DNA from: Brachybacterium ginsengisoli
Lineage (GTDB): Bacteria; Actinomycetota; Actinomycetes; Actinomycetales; Dermabacteraceae
NCBI RefSeq assembly: GCF_002407065.1
Contig: NZ_CP023564.1
Span: 1,302,001 to 1,366,000 of the forward strand
Direction of reading: 5' to 3'
DNA length: 64,000 bases
The notes under the pieces were generated by a model. That model saw nothing but the letters and a program-made list of their open reading frames with translations, did no database searches and was not told the DNA's origin. The translations under genes and the position numbers were made by a program. Numbering within the stretch: the first letter of the stretch is position 1; each line of letters starts with the position of its first letter. Below are positions 20,901-29,123 of this stretch, one piece after another.

Positions 20901-23900
20901 ACGAACCAGGCGCCCTACGCGGTCGACGACACGGTGGAGGTGCGCCCGGACCGCGAGGTGCAGATCCCGGTTCTCGACAACGACACCGACCCCGAGGGTG
21001 ATTCGCTCACCCTCGTGCGCGACGACGTCGAGCCGATGACGGAGATCCAGAAGATCGATCCGCCGGACGGCGAGGAGGACAACTTCGTCACCGTCCGGAC
21101 TCCGTCGGAGCCGGGCACCCACACCGTGCTGTATTCCGCGTCGGACGGCCAGCTGAAGAGCTCCGCGACGGCGACGATCAAGGTCGCGGGCAACGCCCCG
21201 CTGCGTTCACCCATCGCCCGCGATGACTTCGTCGAGGCCGCGGACGTCCTCGAGCAGGACACCCGGTACCTGGACGTCGATGTGCTGAAGAACGACTCGG
21301 ATCCCGATGGCAGCACCAAGGATCTCGAGATCGCGCTCGACGGCACCTACGAGGGCGTCCAGCTGCAGGGCGAGGACGGCATCGTCCGGGTGGTGCCGCA
21401 GGAGCAGCAGCAGCGGATCCGCTATGTCATCACTGACGTGGACGGTCTCTCCTCCGCGGGATACATCTGGGTTCCCGGGACGGCGAAGCAGGCACCGGTC
21501 TGGGTGGGGGAGCCGCTGGAGGTCCAGGCCGGCTCCGAGGGAACCGTCGATCTGGCCGACCCGAACAACGTGCGGGTTCGTCCAGGTGCGCAGCCCGTGC
21601 AGGTCACGGATCCGAAGCTGGTTTCGGCGCCGCACAACGACGGCGGCCAGATGGTGACGGGGGAATCCAGCCTCGTCTATCGTCCGGCGAAGGATTTCTC
21701 CGGCAAGGACACCATCACGGCCGAGGTGACCGACGGTGCCGTCGGTGATCCGTCGGCCGCGACCGCGACCCTCGCGATCCCCGTCGTGGTCACGCCCGAG
21801 GACTCCAACCTCCCGCCCACCTTCCAGGGCGCGCAGATGGAGGTCGAGCAGGGTGCCGCCGTCTCGAGCATCGACCTCGCGCCGGGGGCGGAGGACCCGG
21901 AGGGTGACGAGCTCGTCTATGCCCTGGGCGCGTTCGATCAGAACCCCGAGGTGGGGATCGAGCTCGAGAAGTCCACGCTGTCGGCGACGGCCACCTCGAC
22001 GGCGACCAAGGGCACGGTCGTCGATGTCCCGGTCACCGTGTCGGACGGCACCAACCCGCCCGTTCCGGCGTCGGTGCGGGTCACGGTCGTCGGGTCGAAG
22101 CGGCCGCTGATCTCCACGCCGCTCGCAGAGGTCCAGATCGATGCGGGGACCACCCAGAGCGTCGACGTCCTCAAGGACGCCTCCAACCCGTTCCCGGATG
22201 GTGAACGGACGGTGACCGATGCTTCGCTGATCAATGGGGACGGCGAGGTCTCGGTCGAGGGCAACCAGGTCGTCATCACGCCGGCCCAGGACTACCACGG
22301 CATCCTCACCGCTCAGTACTCGGTGCAGGATGCCACGGGGGATCCCGATCGCCTCGTCACCGGGGAGGTCCGGGCGACGGTGCGAGGACTTCCGGCTCCG
22401 CCGTCGGCGCCGCGGATCGGGGAGATCGGTGATGGGTTCGTCGAGCTGACCTTCAACGCGGGGGCGGACAACGGTGCCCCGATCACCGGGTACACGGTGA
22501 CGAGCGCGAGCGGCCCGGCGGTGACGCGGAAGTGCGAGTCGACCTCGTGCACCATCACGGGGCTGACGAATGACACCGAGTACACCTTCCAGGTCGTCGC
22601 GACGAACGAGGTCGGGAACTCGGATCCTTCGGTGCCGTCGGCGGTGGCGCGTCCGGATGTGCGGCCGGAGAAGCCGGCAGCCCCATCGCTCAAGCGGGGC
22701 GATGAGCAGCTCACCGTGACCTGGTCGCCGCCGGTCAACCACGGCTCGCCGATCCAGAAGTACGAGGTCCAGCTGCAGAACACTGCGACGCAGGAGATCT
22801 CGGGTCAGGAGCTGCCCGGCGGAACCACGGAGACAGCGTTCTCCGGTCTGCAGAACGGTGCGGACTACCGCGTACGGATCCGTGCGAAGAACCTGGCCGA
22901 GGAGCCGTCGGACTGGTCCGAATGGTCCCGGCCGGAGCATCCGGCGGGCAAGCCGGCGACTCCGTCGGGCACGCCGAGCGCCGAGCGCGTGAATGATCCG
23001 CGCGGCGGCGGCATCACGGTGACCTGGCCTGCGATGAGCGAGAAGGAGGCGAACGGCGAGCCGATCACGCAGTACATCGTCACGCCTTCTTCGGGGCCGT
23101 CGCAGACCGTCGATGCCTCGAAGACCTCGGCCACGTTCCTGAACATGGACAAGAACACCAAGTACACCTTCACCTACCAGGGCGTGAACTCGGTGGGGGA
23201 GGGCGTCGGCGCCTCCAAGTCCTCGAATGCGGTGGTGCCGTGGTCGAAGCCGTCCGCCCCGACCGGGGTCACCGCGTCCATGCCCGATGAGAGAACGGGC
23301 ACGGGCCCGAACGGTCGGGCGACCGTGCGCTGGAAGGCCTCGGGCGGCAGCGGCGACACCACGGTCACGAAGTATGTGGTGCGCTGGAACGGCGGCTCGA
23401 AGACCGTCGATGCCTCGCAGACGAGCCTTTCCCTGACCGGGCTGACCAATGGGACGAGCTACCGCTTCACCGTCGAGGCCCGCAACGGCTATGAGGCCGA
23501 CGGGGGCGTGAGCGAACTGTCCTCGGCGTCGAATGCGGTCACCCCGTACACGACGCCGGAGGCACCCCAGATCACGGCGGCGCCGGGAACCTGCTCCGGG
23601 GACTCCTGCACGGTGACCTACTCCGCGTCAGCACGCGGAGCCGGAGGCGCCACGCCGGTGACCCTCACCTGCAGCGTCGACGGCGGAGCCTTCGGCGCCT
23701 GCGGGAGCTCCGTCTCCGGCAGCGGCAAGCAGGAGCACACCATCATCGCCCGGGCCACGAACGCCGAGGGGCTGAGCACAGAGGCGACGGCCACGGCGAC
23801 CGCTCCCGCCGCCACGCCGACGCCGCAGGTGATCAATCAGCATCGGGACGGCGACGCGTCCGGAGAGAAGAACTGCACCGAGGGATACTGCTACTACATC

Positions 23901-24149
23901 GACTTCACAGTCACCGGGCTCGAGCCGAACACGAGCTACAGCTACTGCATCAAGGCGAACGGCGAATGCTGGTACCCGACCACTGACGGAAGCACCGCGA
24001 CCACGGGTACCCTCACCACCGACGGACAGGGTCAGTGGTCGCTCGTCGGGAGCGACCGCAAGCCGTACTGGGGCAGCCCGTACGTACCCATGCTGGTCTG
24101 GGTGGAGAAGGACGGACAATCTGCCGACTCCAACTCGTTCACCATCTGA
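17931..24149 (+). CDS. Giant membrane-anchored Ig-like / fibronectin type III protein
   Basis: The product is 2072 residues. A basic N-terminus (KRRRGRR) is followed by one membrane segment at about 15-34, so the rest is probably extracellular (type II anchor; no LPXTG-like tail). Residues 40-400 look like a beta-rich, propeller-like region. From about 404 to 1485 come around ten Ig/cadherin-like units of 85-110 residues with recurring PxAxDD and NDxDPxGD calcium-type motifs. Four FN3 domains follow (about 1485-1870). A Cys-containing C-terminal 200 residues, with CTEGYCYY and YSYCIKANGECW, ends the protein. The ATG at 17931 has only a weak GGGGG site. It heads the MoxR-DUF58-transglutaminase-PP2C-kinase operon, like fn3 of the bifidobacterial PFNA cluster. 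The role in adhesion or wall interaction is inferred. Confidence 0.88.
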   Translation: MSDTAVPKRRRGRRVTVVSSAVLAVVALVLTGFAIRYEGLSSSEVKVSNGGVWVTNEQLGMLGRLNVDAGELDARLSATGQDLDIIQSGYNVLETGPRGFTPINTASVTRNGLVELPAGSAVKIGLDRVVIAAPDGRVWIVSPEEAAAFSPSAVDPVVKAGNGLKPVAVSSTGTVFVLDGSQLLTFPRSDATRETSAADPIQVPGVSSSAESLQLAAVGEQPVILDRENQLLRVGNDMKEYSLADYGVATLDDAELQQSGPTSASFVVATIDALFVIPFDGGKAKQIAAGGSGSTVVPPAQVAGCAYGAWGGSQRYVRACDGQEPVAATIPEADSAADLVLRVNQDLVVLNDQKFGLSWEIMDSMEMVDNWVITQDIQTSKQEKKEKETLTTTITNIAAERDEENRPPTANDDTYGVRPGKSIVLPVTRNDSDPDGDILTVTVKGDQPGIGRVTPIRGGTELQIQVDEDASGTETFIYQADDGRGGKDTATVTLQVREDSENSGPEAADQTMTKVQVRAGEEISFNILPYWKDPDGDAFYLANATVQPEDLVTFTPDGLVTFNDAGLAPGTKQVQLTFRDEKGMTGEGTVQIESVTDDDLAPITTADHVSIVAGRSTTIMPLANDLNPNGGSLELIGVKDAEGLEVDPVLEAGVINVSGSTQGVYYLEYTVAASGSSTASLGLVRVDVVEAEEADLVPVAVDDMGTVTTGADTLLDPLENDVDPTGGVLVVNSIDLPADSGLKATVVNHHLIRVQAAPGAPIGEEPVSLTYEVANSAGTTTGTIRVMVAGTDTQFANPEAVPDRAVVRAGDMVSLDVTANDISPTGSDLHLGSIVDTSRADEQGHAEPNQDQIRFRADDDAVGEAVVQYEVVDETGRTGSALAYITIVPRDADNSAPRPDNLTARTVAGTPVRIPVSTTGIDPDGDSVMLTGIASPMPELGEIVSANGEWIEYLPYDDSRGTDRFRYQVMDRQGAIGTAEVLVGIAAPSDTNQAPYAVDDTVEVRPDREVQIPVLDNDTDPEGDSLTLVRDDVEPMTEIQKIDPPDGEEDNFVTVRTPSEPGTHTVLYSASDGQLKSSATATIKVAGNAPLRSPIARDDFVEAADVLEQDTRYLDVDVLKNDSDPDGSTKDLEIALDGTYEGVQLQGEDGIVRVVPQEQQQRIRYVITDVDGLSSAGYIWVPGTAKQAPVWVGEPLEVQAGSEGTVDLADPNNVRVRPGAQPVQVTDPKLVSAPHNDGGQMVTGESSLVYRPAKDFSGKDTITAEVTDGAVGDPSAATATLAIPVVVTPEDSNLPPTFQGAQMEVEQGAAVSSIDLAPGAEDPEGDELVYALGAFDQNPEVGIELEKSTLSATATSTATKGTVVDVPVTVSDGTNPPVPASVRVTVVGSKRPLISTPLAEVQIDAGTTQSVDVLKDASNPFPDGERTVTDASLINGDGEVSVEGNQVVITPAQDYHGILTAQYSVQDATGDPDRLVTGEVRATVRGLPAPPSAPRIGEIGDGFVELTFNAGADNGAPITGYTVTSASGPAVTRKCESTSCTITGLTNDTEYTFQVVATNEVGNSDPSVPSAVARPDVRPEKPAAPSLKRGDEQLTVTWSPPVNHGSPIQKYEVQLQNTATQEISGQELPGGTTETAFSGLQNGADYRVRIRAKNLAEEPSDWSEWSRPEHPAGKPATPSGTPSAERVNDPRGGGITVTWPAMSEKEANGEPITQYIVTPSSGPSQTVDASKTSATFLNMDKNTKYTFTYQGVNSVGEGVGASKSSNAVVPWSKPSAPTGVTASMPDERTGTGPNGRATVRWKASGGSGDTTVTKYVVRWNGGSKTVDASQTSLSLTGLTNGTSYRFTVEARNGYEADGGVSELSSASNAVTPYTTPEAPQITAAPGTCSGDSCTVTYSASARGAGGATPVTLTCSVDGGAFGACGSSVSGSGKQEHTIIARATNAEGLSTEATATATAPAATPTPQVINQHRDGDASGEKNCTEGYCYYIDFTVTGLEPNTSYSYCIKANGECWYPTTDGSTATTGTLTTDGQGQWSLVGSDRKPYWGSPYVPMLVWVEKDGQSADSNSFTI

Positions 24150-24205
24150 CCTCTTCCTGATCCCTCATCCCTCTCCCTCCTCCGACGAAAGCTGAAGCAC
24201 TCCCC

Positions 24206-25180
24206 ATGAGCATGACTCCTGAACAGGCCCGCTGGTTCGCCGAGACCTTCGACAAGCTCGTCCAGAGCGTCGGCCAGGCGGTCCTGGGCAAGAACGAGGT
24301 GGTGCGCCTCGTGCTGACCTCGATGCTCGCTCCGGGGCACGTGCTGCTGGAGGACGCCCCGGGCACCGGCAAGACCTCGCTGGCGCGCTCGATCGCCGCG
24401 ACGGTGCAGGGCACCAGCACCCGCATCCAGTTCACCCCGGACCTGCTCCCCTCGGACGTCACGGGCGTGACGATCTACGACCAGAACTCGAAGTCCTTCG
24501 AGTTCCACAAGGGCCCGGTCTTCGCCAACGTCGTCCTCGCCGACGAGATCAACCGCGCCTCGCCCAAGACCCAGTCGGCGATGCTCGAGGTCATGGAGGA
24601 AGGGCGGGTCACCGTCGACGGCGTCACCCACGAGGTCGGCAACCCGTTCATGGTGATCGCCACCCAGAACCCGATCGAGCAGGCCGGCACCTACCGCCTC
24701 CCCGAGGCGCAGCTGGACCGCTTCCTCATGAAGACCTCCATCGGATACCCGGACCACGCCTCGAGCGTCCAGATCCTCCAGGGCTCCGCACTGCGCGACC
24801 GCAGCTCCCAGCTCTCCCCGCGGATCTCGCTCCAGGCGGTCAACGACATGACCCAGCTGGCCTCCACCGTGCACGTGGATCCGGCGGTGCTGGAGTACGT
24901 CTCGCGCCTCATGGAGGAGACCCGCCTCGCACCCGAGGTCCGGGTGGGCGTCTCCATCCGCGGCGCCCTCGCACTGATGCGAGCGGTCAAGGTCTGGGCC
25001 GCCGTCAACGGCCGTCACTACGTCATCCCCGATGACGTCAAGCACCTCGTCGAGCCGGTCTGGCTGCACCGTTTCGTGCTCGACCCCGAGGCGGAGTTCG
25101 CGGGCACGACCGCCCAGAGCGTCATGACCAAGATCCTCAGCGAGGTAGCGCCGCCCCAGGCGCGTCAGCAGTCCGCATGA
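24206..25180 (+). CDS. MoxR-family AAA+ ATPase
   Basis: A 324-residue AAA+ protein of the MoxR/RavA-like group, which typically acts as a chaperone maturing a partner, often with a DUF58 or VWA protein encoded next door, as here. Walker A is EDAPGTGKTS (Lys56) and Walker B is VVLADEINRASPKTQ. Sensor 1 is ATQNPIEQAGTYRLPEAQLDRF, split over the usual arginine-finger region, and the C-terminal lid domain follows. It overlaps the next gene by four bases, starting a chain of seven coupled genes. Cytoplasmic. Confidence 0.92.
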   Translation: MSMTPEQARWFAETFDKLVQSVGQAVLGKNEVVRLVLTSMLAPGHVLLEDAPGTGKTSLARSIAATVQGTSTRIQFTPDLLPSDVTGVTIYDQNSKSFEFHKGPVFANVVLADEINRASPKTQSAMLEVMEEGRVTVDGVTHEVGNPFMVIATQNPIEQAGTYRLPEAQLDRFLMKTSIGYPDHASSVQILQGSALRDRSSQLSPRISLQAVNDMTQLASTVHVDPAVLEYVSRLMEETRLAPEVRVGVSIRGALALMRAVKVWAAVNGRHYVIPDDVKHLVEPVWLHRFVLDPEAEFAGTTAQSVMTKILSEVAPPQARQQSA

Positions 25181-26604
25181 GCTCCCCGAACCCCGTCCCC
25201 GCGGACACCGCCGACGCCAAGGCGGCGAAAGCGGAGAGCAGGAAGCGCCGCCGCGCCGCGTCCGCGGCGAACCGTGCCACGTCCCGTCGTGCGCGCCGGA
25301 AGGCCTCGGTCGAGGCCGCCGACGGCACCACCCCCGATGGCGGCGCATCGGCCGACGGACGCTCCCCGGAGAGCGGGACCGCGCCGACGGGAGGCGAAGC
25401 GGGCCCCGGTCTTCGCGACCGCGCCGGTGCGCTCTGGCGCCGGCGCATCCATCCCGTGCTCGACGTCGTCTCACCCGTCGGGTGGACGCTCCTCGGCGCC
25501 GCGGCCGCCTGCTGGCTCCTCGGCATGACGCTGCACATCACCGAGCTGAACGTGATCGCCTTCGTGCTCACCGTGCCGCTCGTGATCGCCGCGCTGTTCG
25601 TGCTGGGCCGGGCCAACTACCGGGTCACCCTGGATCTGCAGTCCCATCGCGTCGTGGTGGGCACCCGCGCCGTGGGTCGCGTCGAGGTCGCCAACCCCAC
25701 CCAGCGACCGATCCTGGCGTCCCGCATCGAGCTCGCCGTGGGCTCCGCGACGGCGCAGTTCCTGGTGCCGCGCCTGGCGGCGGAGGCGGAGCACGAGGAG
25801 CTCTTCGCCGTCCCCACCAAGCGCCGCGCCGTCCTCGTGGTCGGCCCGGTGCGCTCCGTGCGCGACGACCCGCTCTCGCTCATGCGCCGCCAGGTCACCT
25901 GGGCCAAGGAGCAGGAGCTGTTCGTCCACCCCCGCACCGTGCGACTCGACGAGGCGGCCAGCGGCTTCCTCCGCGATCTGGAGGGGACGCCCTCCTCCGA
26001 CCTCTCGAGCTCCGACATCGCCTTCCACGCCCTGCGCGACTACGCGCCCGGCGACGACCGCCGCCACGTCCACTGGCGCACCACGGCCCGCACCGGCAAG
26101 CTCATGGTGCGTCAGTTCGAGGAGACGCGCCGCTCCCATGTGGTGGTCGCGCTGGACAACCTCGCCGAGCACTACGCCAGCGCCGAGGAGTTCGAGCTGG
26201 CCGTCTCGGCGGCGGCCTCCCTCTCCGGTCAGACCTTCCGCGAGGAGAAGGAGCTGACCCCCTTCACCTTCGATGAGCGCCAGAGCACCCGGACGCTGCG
26301 TCAGATGATGGACGACTACACCGTGGTCGAGCAGCTCAAGGAGAGGACCCCCTTCCACGAGCTCGGCCAGAAGGCCGCTGACCTCGCTCCGAACGCCTCC
26401 GCGGTGATGATGATCGTCGGCTCGCACACCACGGCGCGGGAGCTGAACTCCGCCGCCAACCAACTGCCGATCGGAGTGATGGCCGTGGCGATCCGCTGCG
26501 TCGACGATGCCGAGGTGAAGAGGTCCGCGATCGGCGGGCTGGACGTCGTGACCCTGGGATCTCTCGACACCCTGGCCAAGGCGATGCGGGCGGTGGGCCG
26601 ATGA
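25177..26604 (+). CDS. DUF58 domain membrane protein
   Basis: 475 residues. Residues 1-90 are Lys/Arg/Ala-rich and probably disordered. Two adjacent membrane segments lie at about 102-145. The C-terminal half is a DUF58 domain with the hallmark DYAPGDDRRHVHWRTTARTG, followed by a von Willebrand-like segment (HVVVALDN). Its start codon overlaps the MoxR stop (ATGA), and the MoxR/DUF58/transglutaminase trio is conserved in many bacteria. The biochemical role is not established; a membrane-attached client of the MoxR ATPase is the usual inference. Confidence 0.9.
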   Translation: MSSPNPVPADTADAKAAKAESRKRRRAASAANRATSRRARRKASVEAADGTTPDGGASADGRSPESGTAPTGGEAGPGLRDRAGALWRRRIHPVLDVVSPVGWTLLGAAAACWLLGMTLHITELNVIAFVLTVPLVIAALFVLGRANYRVTLDLQSHRVVVGTRAVGRVEVANPTQRPILASRIELAVGSATAQFLVPRLAAEAEHEELFAVPTKRRAVLVVGPVRSVRDDPLSLMRRQVTWAKEQELFVHPRTVRLDEAASGFLRDLEGTPSSDLSSSDIAFHALRDYAPGDDRRHVHWRTTARTGKLMVRQFEETRRSHVVVALDNLAEHYASAEEFELAVSAAASLSGQTFREEKELTPFTFDERQSTRTLRQMMDDYTVVEQLKERTPFHELGQKAADLAPNASAVMMIVGSHTTARELNSAANQLPIGVMAVAIRCVDDAEVKRSAIGGLDVVTLGSLDTLAKAMRAVGR

Positions 26605-29123
26605 GCGCCACCACCGCGGCCAAGCGCCCTGCGAGCTACTTCTCGACCGTCTCCCACGGCCGCCGCGCCCTGGACATGGCGGTGATCGGAGGCCTGTTCG
26701 TCCTCGCGATGCTCGGCTTCCACGAGGTCTACGGCGGGGTCCAGTATCTGCTGACCGGGATCATGGCCCTGGTCCTCGGCACCCTGATCGCGCTGATCGG
26801 CGCACGCTGGCGCTGGGGGCCGCTGCGGCTCACCCCGGCGCTGCTGGTGGTGTACTTCCTGTTCGGCCCGATGTTCGCCGCGCTGACGCGCGCGCTCTGG
26901 GGCGTCCTGCCCACCCCAGGAGCGCTCTGGGAGCTGCTCAAGGCGCCCGTGACCAGCTGGAAGTCCGTGCTCACGGTCGCCCCGCCGGTGGGTGTCGCCC
27001 AGGGGGTGCTCGCCGTGGTGTGGATCAGCGTGCTGGTCCTGTCGCTGCTGGGCATGAGCATCGTGCTGCGCAGCCGCTTCTACGCGCTCGCCTGGATCCT
27101 CCCGCTCGCGCTCATCGGGGTCACGATCGTCTTCGGCACGGACCAGGCCTTCGCGCCGGTGCTCCGTGGCGTGCTCTACGCGATCATCTCGGTGGCCTGG
27201 CTGACCTGGCGGTTCGAGGGAGCTCGCCTGAGCAGTGCACAGTCGACCATCATCTCGGACACGGTGAGACCGGGGTCCTGGAAGAACCCGGCGCTGCGCC
27301 GTCGTGTGATCGGCGGCGCCCTGATCATGGCCCTCGCCGGCGGCGGCGCCGTCGCAGCGCACTCCCTGCTCGACCCGCCCGCCGGCACGATTCGCTACGC
27401 CACGCGAGACCACATCTCCCCGCCCTTCGATCCGCGGCAGTACGTCTCCCCGCTGACCGAGTTCCGCGGCTATCTCAAGGACCAGCGGGACGCGACGCTG
27501 TTCACCGTCTCCGGGATGAGCAGCGGCGAGCACGTCCGCCTCGCCACGATGGACCAATGGGACCTGCAGGTCTACAACGTCGCCAGCAGCACCGACAAGG
27601 ACAGCGCCTCGGGGGCGTTCCTGCGCACCGCGCCGGGTGTCGACCTCCATCAGGGCGACTCCGCCGAAGCGGTCTCCACCGTGACGATCGGCAAGTACCG
27701 AGGGGTGTGGATGCCCACCATCGGCAGCCGCACCAACCGCGTCGATCTGGAGGGGATGTCCGGGGACCGCTCCAGCGTGACCTCCGAGAACCTCTATCTC
27801 AACCAGGCGTCGCAGACCCTGGTCAACTCCCGTGGAGTCCAGGAGGGCGACTCCTACGAGCTCTCCTACGAGCCGTACCCCGAGCTGACCAAGGAGCAGC
27901 GGGATGGTGAAGCCACCTTCTCCGAGATGACGCTGCCGGACAACGCCCCTGTCGACGCCTTCAAGCAGTTCGCGACGGAGTGGTCGGGCGATGAGAAGGA
28001 GGACTCCGACTACGAGCGCATGGAGAACCTGACGCGCGCTCTGAAGGAGGACGCCTACTTCTCGCACGGGCTCGGGGAGGACAGCGCATCGAACTCGGGA
28101 CACGGTGCGAGCCGACTCCTGGCGATGATGGAGGAGGAGGTCAGCTTCGACAAGGACGTCCCCGATGCCCAGCCGATGGGCCGCATCGGTGACCAGGAGC
28201 AGTACGCCGCCCTGCTCGCCGTGATGGCCCGCTCGATCGGCATCCCCGCCCGCGTGGTGATGGGTTTCGAGGTGCCCGAGGGCCAGGAGGGGACGGTCGC
28301 CATCACCGGCGAGAACGTCACGGCCTGGGTCGAGGTGTCCTTCGACGGCATCGGCTGGGTGCGCTTCGACCCCGCTCCGGACGAGGACGAGGATCCGACG
28401 CAGCCGAAGCCCAAGGAGGTCGAGGACCCGCTTCCCCAGGTTGCCCAGCCCCCGCCGCCGCCCGCCGAGCCGCCCAGCCCGCCGCCGGGCGCGATGAGCG
28501 AGGACTCCGACGACACGGGCAAGGATGATCAGGACAAGACGTCGTGGGTGGCCTATGTGGGGATCGGGCTGACCCCGATCGTGCTGCTGCTCTTCGCCGC
28601 TCTGGCCGTGGTCCTGGCCAAGCGGAGGCGACGCGGTCGCCGTCGCACCCGTGGCTCGCTGCCCTCGCGCGTCGACGGCGGCTGGCAGGAGATCCTCGAC
28701 CTGATGGCGGACATGGGCCGTGCACCGGATCCGTTGCTCACCCGGACCGAGCTCGCCGCCCGACTGGACGCCGACATCCCCGCGGTGGGCGCCGCGAGCC
28801 TCGCGGGACGGGCGGATCGTGCCGTCTTCGGCCCCGACGACCTCCCGGACGCCGCGGCCGATGAGTACTGGGCGCAGGTCATGGCCGCTCGGCGTAGCAT
28901 GTCCGCGGCGGTGCCGTGGCACAGGCGGCTCCGGGCCATGCTGTCGCTGCGCTCCTTCCGCCGGCTGTCCGTGGATCGTCGCAGCGAGAAGAAGCGGACC
29001 CGCGCCCGGACCCGGGCACGGGAGAAGGTCGAGCGGCGCGCCGCGGCGCTGCGCCGTCGGCGGTCCTCGTCACGCGGAACCGGCACGAAGAGGACATCGA
29101 CGAAGAAGGGCCCAGCCTCATGA
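26601..29123 (+). CDS. Transglutaminase-like membrane protein, catalytic Cys and His absent
   Basis: 840 residues. Residues 20-215 contain about six membrane segments and another lies near 235-252. An extracellular region carries a transglutaminase-like core (about 480-600), then a Pro-rich linker, a membrane helix near 651-672 and a basic cytoplasmic tail. Family enzymes use Cys (GxCxxFA), His (HAWVEV) and Asp (DPT). Here the aligned positions read Gln532 (GDQEQYA), Thr574 (TAWVEV) and Asp590 (FDPAP), so the first two catalytic residues are missing while the fold-specific GIPARVVMG block is kept. It is probably a non-catalytic or binding version. The start overlaps DUF58 by four bases. Confidence 0.9.
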   Translation: MSATTAAKRPASYFSTVSHGRRALDMAVIGGLFVLAMLGFHEVYGGVQYLLTGIMALVLGTLIALIGARWRWGPLRLTPALLVVYFLFGPMFAALTRALWGVLPTPGALWELLKAPVTSWKSVLTVAPPVGVAQGVLAVVWISVLVLSLLGMSIVLRSRFYALAWILPLALIGVTIVFGTDQAFAPVLRGVLYAIISVAWLTWRFEGARLSSAQSTIISDTVRPGSWKNPALRRRVIGGALIMALAGGGAVAAHSLLDPPAGTIRYATRDHISPPFDPRQYVSPLTEFRGYLKDQRDATLFTVSGMSSGEHVRLATMDQWDLQVYNVASSTDKDSASGAFLRTAPGVDLHQGDSAEAVSTVTIGKYRGVWMPTIGSRTNRVDLEGMSGDRSSVTSENLYLNQASQTLVNSRGVQEGDSYELSYEPYPELTKEQRDGEATFSEMTLPDNAPVDAFKQFATEWSGDEKEDSDYERMENLTRALKEDAYFSHGLGEDSASNSGHGASRLLAMMEEEVSFDKDVPDAQPMGRIGDQEQYAALLAVMARSIGIPARVVMGFEVPEGQEGTVAITGENVTAWVEVSFDGIGWVRFDPAPDEDEDPTQPKPKEVEDPLPQVAQPPPPPAEPPSPPPGAMSEDSDDTGKDDQDKTSWVAYVGIGLTPIVLLLFAALAVVLAKRRRRGRRRTRGSLPSRVDGGWQEILDLMADMGRAPDPLLTRTELAARLDADIPAVGAASLAGRADRAVFGPDDLPDAAADEYWAQVMAARRSMSAAVPWHRRLRAMLSLRSFRRLSVDRRSEKKRTRARTRAREKVERRAAALRRRRSSSRGTGTKRTSTKKGPAS

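Noticed and set aside
17772-21122. Minus-strand open frame of over 1100 codons opposite the giant protein gene
   Set aside because: Arg/His/Asp/Gly-rich with no recognisable domain; it is the usual open shadow frame of high-GC DNA. The plus frame has clear Ig-like repeats.
26316-28922. Long minus-strand frame opposite DUF58 and the transglutaminase-like gene
   Set aside because: No domain and compositionally a shadow; the plus-strand genes have family motifs and linked overlaps.
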